Positions 15,090 to 26,699 of a DNA stretch of 64,000 bases are shown here, one piece after another (within the stretch, counting starts at the first letter, position 1; each line of letters opens with the position of its first letter). Origin of the DNA: Tolypeutes matacus. Lineage: Eukaryota > Chordata > Mammalia > Cingulata > Chlamyphoridae. Location of the stretch: contig JAKSZT010053887.1 of assembly GCA_026826555.1 (NCBI GenBank), forward strand, positions 61,714,720 to 61,778,719, in the 5' to 3' direction. The notes under the pieces are model-generated. The model was given only the letters and a program-made list of their open reading frames with translations. It made no database searches and was not told the origin of the DNA. The translations under genes were made by a program, and so were the position numbers.

Positions 15090-15190
15090 AAATATGTTTG
15101 AGTTGTACTTCTCCCACTAGCTAGTTGATAACGTTGGGCAAGTCATCTCACCTTCCGTGCTCTCAATAATAAAGTGCAGGAGTCATTTCC
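15090..15190 (+). repeat. MIR fragment
   Basis: Forward MIR core: 'CTCCCACTAGCTAGTTGATAACGTTGGGCAAGTCATCTCACCTTCC'. It is diverged. Confidence 0.65.
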
Positions 15191-15441
15191 TCTACTGGCC
15201 ACAGTGCTGTCAAGGCAGGTTTATATCCTATCCATGTTTGCATTTTCATTTCTCCCCATGTTGTAAGCACATAATAATATTTCTGGTGAATTGAACATGT
15301 GAAGAGTATGGATGACTGTATCCCTGGTTGGGAAGGGGAAACTCATGTTTCTTAATAGAAGCACTATTGACAATTTGGGTGCCAATTTTTGTGGCCCCTA
15401 GGCACTGAAGGCCACCAGTAAACCCATGTCATTATGACAAA

Positions 15442-15461
15442 TATATATATATATATATATA
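15442..15461. repeat. (TA)n simple repeat
   Basis: About ten TA units, 140 bp upstream of the last MECOM acceptor. Confidence 0.9.
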
Positions 15462-15554
15462 CTGCACACTTTTCCAGACACACCCATGAGGGATGCTCCA
15501 ACTGCATGTCCTTCTCCTTCCTAATACTCACAAACAATATTCTCCAAACTGTAA

Positions 15555-15737
<183 letters not shown>

Positions 15738-16428
15738 CCTTACCAAGGTCGACCTGAGTGGGACCAAGTCCAATAGTAGCATGGCTCTTTCATAGAGGAC
15801 TATTTAAAAGACTGCTGAGCAGATTGCCTTATAAACCTGAAGGGTCACTCATTTAAAGTCTGGTGACCTTAAACTGAATGATTAAAAAAAGAAAGAAAGA
15901 AAAAGGAAGAAAAAAGAAACTATTTATTCTCGATATTTTGTTTTGCACAGCAAAGGCAGCTGCTGACTTCTAGAGGATCAGTGCGACTTCAAGTGTTTCA
16001 ATGAAAATGAAAAACTTGCTGGGCAGAAGATATCTTCCAGTTCACCCTACCCAAGGGTGTGGGTGGGAGAGAGGGGCAGTTGAGATGGCGGCACTGATAC
16101 CTACAAACACTCCATAGAAACTAAGTCCTTTTTTGTACAAGATCACCTGACACATGATTGGGAACAGTTGCTTTTAATTACAGATTTAATTTCTTTTCTT
16201 TGTTAAAGTTTTATGTAATTTAACCCTTTGAAGATGGAATAGTTGGATGAAATGAACATTCGATTATTAGAGAATCCGATAGCAGGGAGTACTTCTTCCC
16301 CCTTAAACCTTGCCTTCTTAACTACATTGTTTAAAAATAGGGGAAAAGGGTATGTGTATACTGTAAGCTATGGATGTTCAATGCTCAAAGAGAAGTAACC
16401 TGTTCATCACCAGTACCACTGTACCACT

Positions 16429-16434
16429 AATAAA
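16429..16434 (+). promoter_or_regulatory. MECOM: Proximal polyadenylation signal AATAAA
   Basis: Canonical hexamer in ACCACTAATAAAATGTTT, about 690 bp after the stop. The following GTAATAAC and TTTTTAATGTTTAATTTTTTTGTGTG supply a U/GU-rich downstream element. It may give a shorter 3' UTR isoform. Confidence 0.5.
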
Positions 16435-17114
16435 ATGTTTGCCAAATCCTTGTAATAACATCTTAATTTTAGACAATCATGTCACTGTTTTTTAATGTTT
16501 AATTTTTTTGTGTGTTGTGTGTATCATGTATTTATTTGTTGGCAAACTATTGTTTGTTGATTAAAATAGCACTGTTCCAGTCAGCCACTACTTCATGACG
16601 TCTGAGGCACACCCCTTTTTCAATTTCAAGGACCAAGGTGACTTGACCTGTGTATGGGAGTGCCACATGGTGTTGGCTTTTCTTAACATTCCTTTTTTGT
16701 TGTTTTGTTTTCCTTCTTAATGAACTAAATAACGAATAGATGCAACTTAGTTTTTGTAATACTGAATTGATTCAATTGTATAAACAATTATAATTTCTTC
16801 ATGAAAGCATGATTCTTCTGATTAAAAACTGTACCCCATATTTTATGCTGGTTGTCTGCAAGCTTGTGTGATGTTATGTTCATGTTAATCCTATTTGTAA
16901 GATGAAGTGTTCCAGACCTTATGTTAAAAGAGAGAAGTAAATAACAGACTGTATTCGGTTATTTTGCCCTTTATTGAGGAACCAGATTTGTTTTCTTTTC
17001 GTTTATAATCTCATTTTGAAATAATCGGCAAGTTGAGGTACTTTCTTCAAATGCTTTGTACAATATAAACTGTTATGCCTTTCAGTACATTACTATGGGA
17101 GGAGCAACTAAAAA

Positions 17115-17120
17115 AATAAA
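17115..17120 (+). promoter_or_regulatory. MECOM: Distal polyadenylation signal AATAAA
   Basis: Canonical hexamer in CTAAAAAAATAAAAACTTAC with a T-rich stretch 20-30 nt downstream. I prefer it as the main MECOM 3' end. A third AATAAA at 17674 lies in AT-rich flank with less support. Confidence 0.55.
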
Positions 17121-17140
17121 AACTTACAAAAATGATTCTT

Positions 17141-18730
17141 TTTCCCACTGCCTGGTATTTTCCCCACTCAAGCAATTCCAGTTTTCCTTTGGGATCCAAT
17201 GATTTAAAGATATGGTGTCGGTGACCTTGATGCCCTAATAGAAGCATGGAATCTAGACTATACTTGTATTATTTTTAGATGACATTGATAATTCTTGTCC
17301 AACAGGAAGTTGGGGTATCTCCTGCTCATTGTTCTGAACTTTCTCCATGCAGTGGCAAGGTCAGGGCTCATGTACACCCTTCCCCAGTCCTCGCGTCATT
17401 CTGTGTCCACAGCACCCGTTTTAGTTAAGACAGAGAGAAAGGAAAGAATGTACAGTTTTTCTACTGGATTTGACATAGAGTACATCAAAAGGTGCTCCAT
17501 TCCTTATTTTTGTTTTAAATTACTCAAATACGGTAATCTAAGCACCTCTTAAAATATATGTGTATATATATATAAATAACATTTTTGTAAGCAAATACAC
17601 ATATATACATATATATTTATATATCATTTTGCAAATGTTTATATGTATTGTGAGAATTTTGATTTTTACCCACAATAAAAATAAATTAAAAAATAAAATA
17701 AATTACTCAAATACTGTTAACTGATTCACAAGGGGTAAAAAAATAACAAAACTTTTTAACTTTTCTATGTTCCTTTTAAGGTTTTGCCCATATGCAAAAA
17801 ATTATTTTTCCCTGGTTGTAAACAGAGTGTAGACATAATTTTATGTTTACTTTCATTACTTGTGACAAAAATAGCACTGCATATTGCTACAAATTCTTCA
17901 AAATAATCACTTAGCAGTTGCCCAATAGTCCATCAAGTTTGATCTACTATAATTTCCTCAACCAGTTCAATTTTGCTGAAAACATGGGTTGTTTTCAACT
18001 TTTCACTAGGGTAAGTGATAGTATTTTAATTTTTGTGCATAAAACTGTTTTTGTGTGTTTACATATGTATATGCAGGGCTGGAATGTGAGAAGTGGTATT
18101 CTGTTTGATAAATTCTCTGGTAGGTGAGCAATTATGAATATTTTTTTTTCTCCTTACATAAACTGCCAAGTTGTAGAATAGAGTTGTTTCAATTTTGGCT
18201 GACTATGGGGATTTTGACAAGGCCTGAGGAATAAATATGAAACATGGAAATAGATCAGGACTCATTCCTTCGATCATTTATTTATTCATTCTTAGTCACA
18301 ATGCCAGATACATAGAGAATCTCCTCATATCGTGTCTATATGTACACAGTATAGGGTATAAATGTTGGTTTTTAACATAGAAAGTTTGCATAGGAAGTTT
18401 TCAGGAAACATGCTTAAACCATGAATTTGGTCTATAAAAAATGAGACTAGGAATCTGGTATTTGGGACATAAGAATAACATTTAAAAGAGTGAAGCTCTG
18501 GAATGTGCTTTCCATTTTGCTTTGTTTTAAAGAATATTCCTACAAATTCTAAAGCAATTCTAATACAGCCAATACTACTGAATTCTTGTTAGACTTTGAA
18601 CATGACATTTCAGTCATTTGCTAATACTTAGTCTCTCCAAATTCCAAAAAGGCTTTCAAGCCTTATATTTCTGCTTTTTTTTTCCATTCATTTTGCCAGC
18701 AATCCTGCATCACATGCCCCTGTGGGGAGC
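17141..18730. other. Intergenic flank downstream of MECOM, AT-rich
   Basis: No gene is supported. It contains an alternating AT-rich stretch at 17555-17640 whose halves (TATGTGTATATATATA and TATACATATATATTTATA) are partly self-complementary, and an A/T-rich run at 17674-17705. The short frames here have no recognisable protein content. Confidence 0.6.
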
Positions 18731-18734
18731 CAGT

Positions 18735-18960
18735 GAGATATGGTGGAGACAGTATTGGATTTGGAAACTGAAGGCCTGGGTTTGTGTTCTGGCTCCACTA
18801 CTTTACTGGTCTTGGGCAAGTGACATACCTCTCAAAATCTCATCTTCAAAACCATGTTAATAATGCCTGCTCCTCCTGCTACTGGTTTGGGTTTCTGTTA
18901 ATGTCAAATTTAAAATAAGTTTTTGGAAATAGTTGTAAAAGTTCTACCAATGCAAGGCAT
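18735..18960 (+). repeat. MIR SINE
   Basis: Forward MIR that is nearly complete: tRNA-like 'GGAAACTGAAGGCCTGGGTTTGTGTTCTGGCTCCACTACTT', then the core with CTTGGGCAAGTGACATACCT and the 'CTCATCTTCAAAACCATGTTAATAATGCCTGCTC' arm. Confidence 0.8.
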
Positions 18961-19439
18961 TTATGAAGTATTTCTGGTAGAAAAAGATTGCACACTCTTA
19001 GCAAGGCAGTGATATATCAATATAAGTAACATAATTTTCATAGTAATATTTAAGGGAATAGAATATATGCATATATATGTACCCATATACATATAGGCAT
19101 ACACATAAATATACACTATGCAAAGAAGAAGAATTTAGGATATAACAGAAGTTGATTCTAGCCTATACAAAAGTGAGTATTCTTTCTAGCAAGAATTTGA
19201 ATTGTTTCTTGAACAAATATGTAGGTCTGAGAAATAAAGCTCAGCCTTTTGAAAACCTGAGACATCCAGTATAATTTTTGAGATCTCTCAAAAAATATTC
19301 AAGGACAGTTAAGAAAGCACATATTCAAAGTGTAGGAAAATTTGTAATTTTATTTTCAAATAATGACCACCTACTAATCTTATCTCTGTATAGAATAAAT
19401 AAGAGACTTTTTCCATGTTTTCGCTGCCTTTTATGTTAC

Positions 19440-19610
19440 TAGCACGCTGAAACTGTTCATATCTATTACCTTAATCATCACAACAGGCCTGCAAGCAGGC
19501 AGCATTGTCTCCATTTCACAGATGAGGAAACTGAAGCTCAGAGAGTTTAAACTTGACTCAAGCTCACTCTGCTGGGAACTGGCTGGCTGAGAACTGCAGG
19601 GGGCCTGCAA
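19440..19610 (-). repeat. MIR SINE
   Basis: Reverse MIR containing 'CATTGTCTCCATTTCACAGATGAGGAAACTGAAGCTCAGAGAG', the complement of the conserved MIR core. Confidence 0.8.
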
Positions 19611-19888
19611 CCTTAGCCCACACTTAGCCAATAGTCTCAAGCCTCCTAGTCCAATCATAGCTAAAGAAAAGCCAAAAAGGAACATTCAAAAACCAGGGAA
19701 ATGTGTCCCCACAGAGATTGATGCTGCTGAGATGCAAACATGCCCAGGAGACATTTTAGGGGTATGAGCCTTGGCTGTCAAGTTTAAGGTGAGAGCCAAG
19801 GACTGGTTCCCAGGCTTTTTTTAAATTCAGCTTATCTCAAATCAGAACCAGCAATGCTAGTGCTTTGGAAAGCCCTAAATGCTTCTTT

Positions 19889-20300
19889 TTTTTTTTTTTT
19901 TTTTTAAAGATTTATTTATTTACTTTATCCATTTTAAACCCCCTCTTCCCTTTGCTGTTTTTGTGTCCATTCACTGGGCAATTCTTTGTATCTGTTTCCT
20001 GCCATCTCTTCTCATCCTCCTCCTCCAGTCTTCACCAGGATTCCATCCTGGAGACCTCCGATGTAGGAGAGAGGTATTCTGCTGCCTGCGCCACCTCAGC
20101 TCCTGGCTTCTGGAGCTTTCGGAGCATCTCGTCTTGTCTCTCCCCTGTTACGTCATCATCCTGCTGCATGGCTCTCGGGGCCTGATGGCTCAGCGGCACA
20201 CAGAGCCTGGCAGCCCATGCGCCTTCGGGAGGTCCCGGGGATCGAACCCAGGTCCCTCCATATGGCAGACGGACGCCCAACCACTTGAGCCACATCTGCC
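19889..20300 (-). repeat. Long, apparently dimeric DAS SINE with perfect target duplication
   Basis: Minus-strand SINE. It starts at 20300 with GGGGGCAGATGTGGCTCAAG. Box A TGGCTCAAGTGG is at 20281-20292 and a perfect box B GGTTCGATCCC at 20238-20248. A second tRNA-like unit follows (GAGGTGGCGCAGGCAG and CAGGATGGAATCCTGG), then a pyrimidine-rich unit (sense strand A/G-rich) and a long poly-A (T-run on +). The 16-bp duplication CCCTAAATGCTTCTTT flanks it exactly (19873-19888 and 20301-20316). Intact box sequences and identical flanks mean a fairly recent, lineage-specific insertion. The open frames across it are fortuitous. Confidence 0.9.
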
Positions 20301-20316
20301 CCCTAAATGCTTCTTT

Positions 20317-22280
20317 AATAAGGGCCTTAGTCATCTTGTTTGCGAATTCCTATCAGGTGGCTTGAGTTTTCTCCTTACTGTTTTTTGGGGGGCAAAAAAA
20401 AAGATGTATCCCAAATCTGCATTTTGTAATTATTAAAATGGCATGCTTAAGCCCTCTCTAAAACTGTTAGCAGACTCAACATGAGAGAGAGCAAAGGTAA
20501 AAGCAACTGCAGTTAAGAAATGTACTTATTTCATCTCTCATGGTTTAAAAGAATTAATGGAAGGAATGTGGGGAGAAGTGGGATGAGTGAAAGGAAAAAA
20601 CTACCAGACAGATTGGGTACTGGAGCACAGAAGAGAGAGTTTTGAGATTCAACCAGCTCCTCCCCAAGGGAAGTGGTTAATATTTAATTATTTGTTATAT
20701 TCTGCATCACCCTCTCTGAATACAAGAGACTGTCCCTGATGCAACATGTATTTAAAAAAAGAAAAGGAAAAGTACAGCTCCCCTCTATTTATTATGGCTC
20801 TTCAGGCTGAAAAAAAGCCTACTTCTATCCAACTTAAGCAAAAAAGAAAATTACTGGATGGCTCTGGAGAACTTATATAATTGAAGGGAAGCTGGGGAAC
20901 CAGGCCTAAGACATGAACCAGGACCACCCTGGGTAGGCAAGTAGCAAGAGCCAATGGCAGCCTCTTAGGCTGTCAGGATCATGATGAATCAATGACAATC
21001 ATTTTCATTCTACCTGGCCACTTTGGCTCTAGACTAAAATCCTAGGGACAGAGTATCAAATTGGCCCCCTGTCTAATGGTAGGCCAGGTAATTGATCAAG
21101 AGCACCATTAAGCTCATCTAAAGATGTGGGATAGCAAAGGCTAGTTCCCTTACTACCAAATCGAGAGGCTACTATCAAATAAGTGGGAATAAATTATGGG
21201 CATCCATATTTTATATTTATAACATATTTATAACAACAAATATCCACTTCACCTTTATCATATGAAAACTATCAAATATGAAAGAGGCATCATTTTCAGG
21301 CAAGAACAGAGGGTTTAGTGATGAAAAGGCTAATTACAAGGATAATGTGATAGAACATACGAAACAAGAACTGTTCCAGAAATCATAGGCCCTACAATCA
21401 TCACATTAATACTTTATTGAGAGATTCTTGAAGTAATGCTTGTTATTTTTTTTAAATACTTCAATCGGGACTTCAGATGATGACTCTACCAAGACTGACA
21501 ATAGAATCGTTGCCCAATAGTCAGTGTTACCCAGAGTCAGATCAAATTAGTTCATGAAAGGATGTTCAAACTTCCTTGAGGTGCACAGAAAAAAACAAAA
21601 CAAAACGTGGCCAATAAGAAATTAAAGGATTTGTCTGAATCTAAATCATTCAGAAAGACAGTGTCTAGAAAGCAAACCAGAAACCACTCAAGATAGTTCA
21701 AGAGGACTGAGATTTAATGCAGGGGTTCTACAAAAGTATTGCAGGGGCTGGAAGAGTCAAAGGAAGAAAAGAGTATAAACCAGAATCCAGGAAGATCCTA
21801 GGGCCCCACTCACAAAAGACTGGGAGGAGCTGCTGCTGTCACCCAGCAGCCACCCCTGCTGCTGTTGCTGGAAGCTCCGATTGCCTGCCTGTTGCTACTA
21901 CTGATGGAGACAGAAGTAGACTGACTTTGCACTTTGTCCTGCCTTCTCACCTCCCACCAGCGCCTTTTGCTGGCAATACCTCAGTAGAAACCAGCTGGCA
22001 AGGGAGTCTGTAGAATGAGGTTTTCAAGCATCCAGACCCCTTGATATCTTCTCACCCCCAACTCATTAATGCAAAGTAATCCTGTTATAGCCTTTCACCA
22101 AACCAATTACTACACTTTTAGTGCATCTATTTCAATTTGTAATTGTATAAATATTCGTGTGATTATTTAACATCTCTTTTCCTAAGATCTTACACTCCAT
22201 GAATGCAATAACTATATTTACTTTATTAAATCAATGAATAAATACATAAATTGCCTAGAAGGATGCACACTAAACCATTA
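20317..22280. other. Intergenic, no gene recognised
   Basis: I see no conserved coding content. The stretch at 21717-22013 is less AT-rich and has clustered CTG/CAG triplets (about 21828-21880). It could be a piece of an LTR or other old repeat, but I could not assign it. Confidence 0.5.
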
Positions 22281-22790
22281 TCAGTGGTTGTCCCTAGGGA
22301 TCGAAATGGAGGGAATAATTTTTTATATTATATACTTTTGATTATTTTAATCTTTTTAATAAGAAGGAATTACTTTTATACATGAAAACACTTTTTGATG
22401 TGAATACCTTGTGATCAAGAAAATCTCACACCTAGGAATTTATCCTACAAAACTAGTTAATATTATATACCAAGTTTTTCATACATGGATGTATATCAAG
22501 ACATTTATAATAGTGAAAAATTATTACCAACAAGAGATTTGGTTAAGTAAACTGTGATGCATCTCTATGACTATGTTTAACTACATGGACAGATAATCTC
22601 AACATATTAATTGGACAACTAGGTTACAAATGGCTGGAAGCTACCTAGTGTAGCATTTTATAGGTTGGAGGAATTATGGGTGAATTTTGTTTGTTTCCTT
22701 CTTTTAGCTTATCTACATTTTTACATTATTTAAAATAAATGTGTATTACTTTTTAAATAAGAAAAAAATATTAGAGAAACAAATAAAAAC
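22280..22790 (+). repeat. L1M 3'-end fragment
   Basis: Forward L1. It contains 'CACACCTAGGAATTTATCCTACAAAACTAGTTAATATT', 'GACATTTATAATAGTGAAAAATTATTACCAAC' and the terminal 'GGAGGAATTATGGGTGAATTTTG', as in old L1M 3' untranslated regions. Confidence 0.75.
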
Positions 22791-23399
22791 CTTTTGCAAT
22801 AGGAGAATAGTGCAAAGAGAACACAAGAGAGGTCTTGTGTGAGAGAGCAACACAGATGCCTTCAGGTCATTAGCTTTGAGAGTTGGATGAGGCCAATTCA
22901 CACACCATGCAGGGAACAACCATGAGCTCTACAAACACTGAAAATAGCTTTGTCAAAGTCTAAGGTGACACAGCTTATTTGGAGTCCAAATTCAGGCCTC
23001 TGCTTCCTGGGCCACTGCAATGTAGACCTGTCACAGTGAAGAGTGGGGGATGAGTGGAGTGGAGTGAAATGCTGGTGTCTGACAATGGAACTCATGTCAA
23101 GGGATTTTATAGTGAGTGAAGGGGTTAGATTACATCTAAATGTGCCCAAATCAACTTTTAACCATGAGGATGATACAAGTGCTTAACCCTGTGTGAACTT
23201 GTTTTTATATGTTTCCAACTAAAAGAAAACATGTCATTAAGGCCCCAAACTTTTTGCCCTTAATATAGAGATAGAATACAGTAATCATCTCTCACAGGTT
23301 GATTCATGTTGATTTCATTTAATCAAAAATGGGGCTCTTTTAACAGACTTATGCTATTGAGTTTCACATAAGCAAGAAAGAAGAGGTCAAGAGCATCTT

Positions 23400-23690
23400 G
23401 TGAAAGATTTATGTAGCACTATTCTAGGCTATGGGGATATAAAAAATAGAGGTGGTATTTTGGTTGGGGCAAGTCTATCTGAGGTGGTGACATTTGTGTA
23501 GAGACCTAAATGTTGGGAAGAAGTCCTTCAAGAGTTAGCTTGGTGAAGAGTATAACAGGTGGGGGAAGCAGTATGTAAATATCCCAAGACACCAGGTAAC
23601 CCAGGACTGCCTTGTAGAGGTGGTAAAGAAGTGTCAGATTTGTGATATGTGCTGGATGTAGAGCCAATAAGCCTTTTTGATGATTTTTGC
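23400..23690 (+). repeat. Ancient interspersed repeat, family not assigned
   Basis: It matches the widespread old mammalian repeat with 'GTGGTGACATTTGTGTAGAGACCTAAATG' and TAACAGGTGGGGGAAGCAGT. The same family appears at 41850-42460 and 51150-51960. I could not name it with certainty. Confidence 0.4.
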
Positions 23691-23734
23691 CTACAGCGTA
23701 TTCAAACAGTACCTAAAACAAGAAGTATCATTTA

Positions 23735-23950
23735 TTGAGCCCTTCTTGTGCATCCAGCCCTGAGGCTTTGCTTTTGTTAACCCTCATAACAATCCCGCCC
23801 ATGGGATAGATAGTTTTATTATTCCCATTTTGTCATCTGGGAAACTGAAGCTAAAGAGATTAAAAAATTGACCCAAGATTACACAGCAGGTAAAGAAGAG
23901 AGACGGAAACCTAACCCAGGTATATTTGACTCCAATGGCTGTGCACTCAA
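23735..23950 (-). repeat. MIR SINE
   Basis: Reverse MIR: 'CATAACAATCCCGCCCATGGGATAGATAGTTTTATTATTCCCATTTT', then GGGAAACTGAAGCTAAAGAG and 'ATTACACAGCAGGTAAAGAAGAGAGACGGAAACC'. Confidence 0.85.
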
Positions 23951-24479
23951 TTCCTATTCCATCCTGATTACAATGTACACTATTTTATTTTCCCACTGAT
24001 TAACCAGCAATTACATTTTACTAAGTCGCCTGTGTCCTGCTCCTTGTCTTCTGAGTATTTGGAATGTAATCATGAAGACAGACTAAGAAATACCCATGTG
24101 CTTAGAGTTTTGCTTATGTAAACAGAACACTTTGCAGAGGAATGCAAGGGTTGAGGGTTGCAAGAAAAGTCCAGCTATGCAGAGTAGGATGGATGCCACT
24201 TAACTTTGACCAATTATTCACACATGTCTTGAGCATGAAAACTATTTGTTGGTTTCCTACAATTATCCATGGAACAGTGCAAGGTTCTGGGTCACTTCAC
24301 AGTAGGTGGTTGCTTTCCAAACAGTCATTTCTGCATGTATATGGGTTTGTGTGAGTATGAGGGGGAGGGTGGAGATGCAAAAAGGACAAGGGAAAAGATG
24401 GATAGATAAGACGCTAGCCAGTGGGATGTGGCACCATCAGTTTGGATTTAAAGAATATTTCAGTGAATTATATTGTAGC

Positions 24480-24650
24480 TAGAGGAAGCACAGTGCAATA
24501 AACACATGTTTGAGCCAGACACATTTGGATTCAGATTCAAGCTCTGTTATTAATGTATGTGGTCAAGTCATTTTATCTGATTAAGCCCAGTTTCTTCAGC
24601 TGCAAAATGGCAAAACATTGATGCATTTGAAGAATTTGGTATATTATCTA
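24480..24650 (+). repeat. MIR SINE
   Basis: Forward MIR: 'GAGCCAGACACATTTGGATTCAGATTCAAGCTCTGTTATTAATG', then a core GGTCAAGTCATTTTATCTGA and 'CAGTTTCTTCAGCTGCAAAATGG'. Confidence 0.8.
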
Positions 24651-24694
24651 TTTTCAAGAAATAGTGGCAACAAATTATCAGTATAGAGTTTGAC

Positions 24695-25663
24695 ACTAAT
24701 ATTTTTCTTTTAAAATTTCGTTTAAATTATTTAATTCATCTTTTTGAATAAGTAATACATGCTTATGGAAAACACTCAAATATTACAAAGGGAGAAGAGA
24801 AAAAATAAGTTTTCTTCCCTCCCCTCTATCCCAGCAACCTGAGGAAATCCTGTTAAAATTAATATACATCAATAGAATCAATTTGGAAAAAAAGATTCTT
24901 AGATACCTTTTGAGAAATATTCTTCTTTTATTTCTCTCACAATGGTAGCATACTATATACCCCTGGAATTTTAATTTATCTTGGAAATCATTACATATGA
25001 ATTCAAATGAAGTTTTTATTCATTTTTTTCTCCTTTTTCCCCTCCTTCATCTCCTCCTTCCCCTCCTTTTTCTCCTCTTCTTTTTTAAGTACATACTATT
25101 CCATTGTAGCATAATTTCATTGACCAATTTCCCATCATGAACATTTAGGGGTTGTTTATGATCTTTTGCTATTGCAAACACTGCTTTAATGAATATCCTG
25201 GGGATGAATCACAGACCTATTGGGTCAAAGAACATAGGCATCAGATCAATTTCTAGAGAAATGCACATCAAATGATACCTACCATTGGTGTAAGAGAATG
25301 TCTGTTTCCCTATACCAAAATAATAATCTTCTATTTTGATATTTGCCAATCTAAGATGATAAAATGATGCATTTCTTTTATTATGATTCTTTTTGCATAT
25401 CAAAATCCATTAGTTTTACTTTCTATGTGAGGTGTCTAGTTAGCTGTCCATTTCCAACCTTTGACTATATTTCTACTGGCTTATTGGTTTTACTTTCTAG
25501 GGGTTCTTTTTGTAAACAAATAGCCCTTTATTTGTGAGAGTAATTATCATTTTCTAGTTAGATATTTATCTTTTGCCATTTTTAATGTTTTTAGCCTTGC
25601 AGAAATTATCTTTGCAGTTGAACTTATCAATCTTTCCTTTTTAGGTTTCCTCATGTAGAGAGA
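24695..25663 (-). repeat. Older L1, lower-coordinate (3') part
   Basis: Reverse L1M 3' UTR and ORF2 end. It includes TAAGTAATACATGCTTATGG, TTGCTATTGCAAACACTGC and AATGAATATCCTGGGG, with a CT-rich tract at 25026-25084. It appears to continue at 36803 beyond the inserted L1, so the two pieces were once one element. Confidence 0.7.
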
Positions 25664-25680
25664 GAAGTTCCCGCTGGGAT
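25664..25680. repeat. Candidate target-site duplication of the nested L1, left copy
   Basis: GAAGTTCCCGCTGGGAT matches GAAGTTTCTCTCTGGGAT at 36785-36802 imperfectly. The two copies bound the inserted L1. Confidence 0.5.
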
Positions 25681-26699
25681 GTTTTCCTTTATTAGAAAAG
25701 TTGTAGGTTTACAGAAAAATCATGCAGAAAGTACAGAGTTTTCATGTATAACCCCTGACAGTTTTCCCTATTAACATTTTGTGTAATGTAACACTTGTTA
25801 CATTGATGAAGCAATATTATTATAATTATACTATTAGCTATAGTATACAGTTTACATTATGGTTCACTGTTTGTGTTGTATAGTTCTACGCTTTTTAAAA
25901 AACTTTTATTCTAGTAATATTTATGCAACCCTAAATTTCTCCTTTTAACCACATTCAAATATATAATTTGGTAGTGTTAATCACATTCACAATGTAAAGT
26001 GCTACCATCAACACCATCATTATCAAAATTTTCCCATCACCTCAAAAGGAAATGCTGTAGTAATTAAGGATTAGTTTTCATTCCCTATCCCAGCTCTGGC
26101 CCCTGAAAACTGGTATTCTAGTTTTTTGACTCTATGAATTTGCACATTCTAATTATTTCATATAAGTGAGATCATAAAATATTTGTTTTTTTGTGTCTGG
26201 CTTATTTCACTCACCATGATGTCTTCAAGGTTCATCCAGGTTGTCACATGCATCAGAACTTCATTCATTTTTACAGCTGAATTATGATATTCCATTGTAT
26301 GTGTATACCATGCTTTGTTTATCAGGTGGTGGACACTTGGATTGTTTCCATCTTTTGGTAATTGTCAACAATGCCACTTTAAGCATAGGTGCATAGATAT
26401 CTGTTTTCAGTTGTTTGGGTATATGCCTAGAAGTGGAATTGCAGGGTTATAGAGCAATGCTATACTTAACTTTATGAGGAACCACCTAACTGTTTTCCAC
26501 AACAGCAGCATCATTTTACATTCCCATCAACAATGAGCCAGTGTTCTTAGTTCTCCATATTATCTCCAACCCTTATTTTCCACTTTTTAATAGTAGCCAT
26601 TGTAGTGGGTGTGAAATGGCATCTCACTGTGATTTTGATGTGCATTTCTTTAATTGCTAATAATTATGAGCATCTGTTTATTGGCCATTTGTACATCTT

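Larger units (their letters stand above)
15738..17140 (+). other. MECOM: MECOM 3' untranslated region
   Basis: This is the sequence downstream of the stop, with no further exon. It has a purine-rich stretch at 15885-15920. Candidate polyadenylation signals are at 16429-16434 and 17115-17120. The more distal one would give a 3' UTR of about 1.4 kb, which fits my recollection of the human transcript. The exact cleavage site is inferred. Confidence 0.7.

Noticed and set aside
19865..20436. Two overlapping frames of 106 and 185 codons
   Set aside because: They lie inside the long SINE and its T-run. Low-complexity translation with no conserved domain.
21828..21880. Expandable CTG/CAG triplet tract
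   Set aside because: The triplets are interrupted and short (two or three pure units at most).
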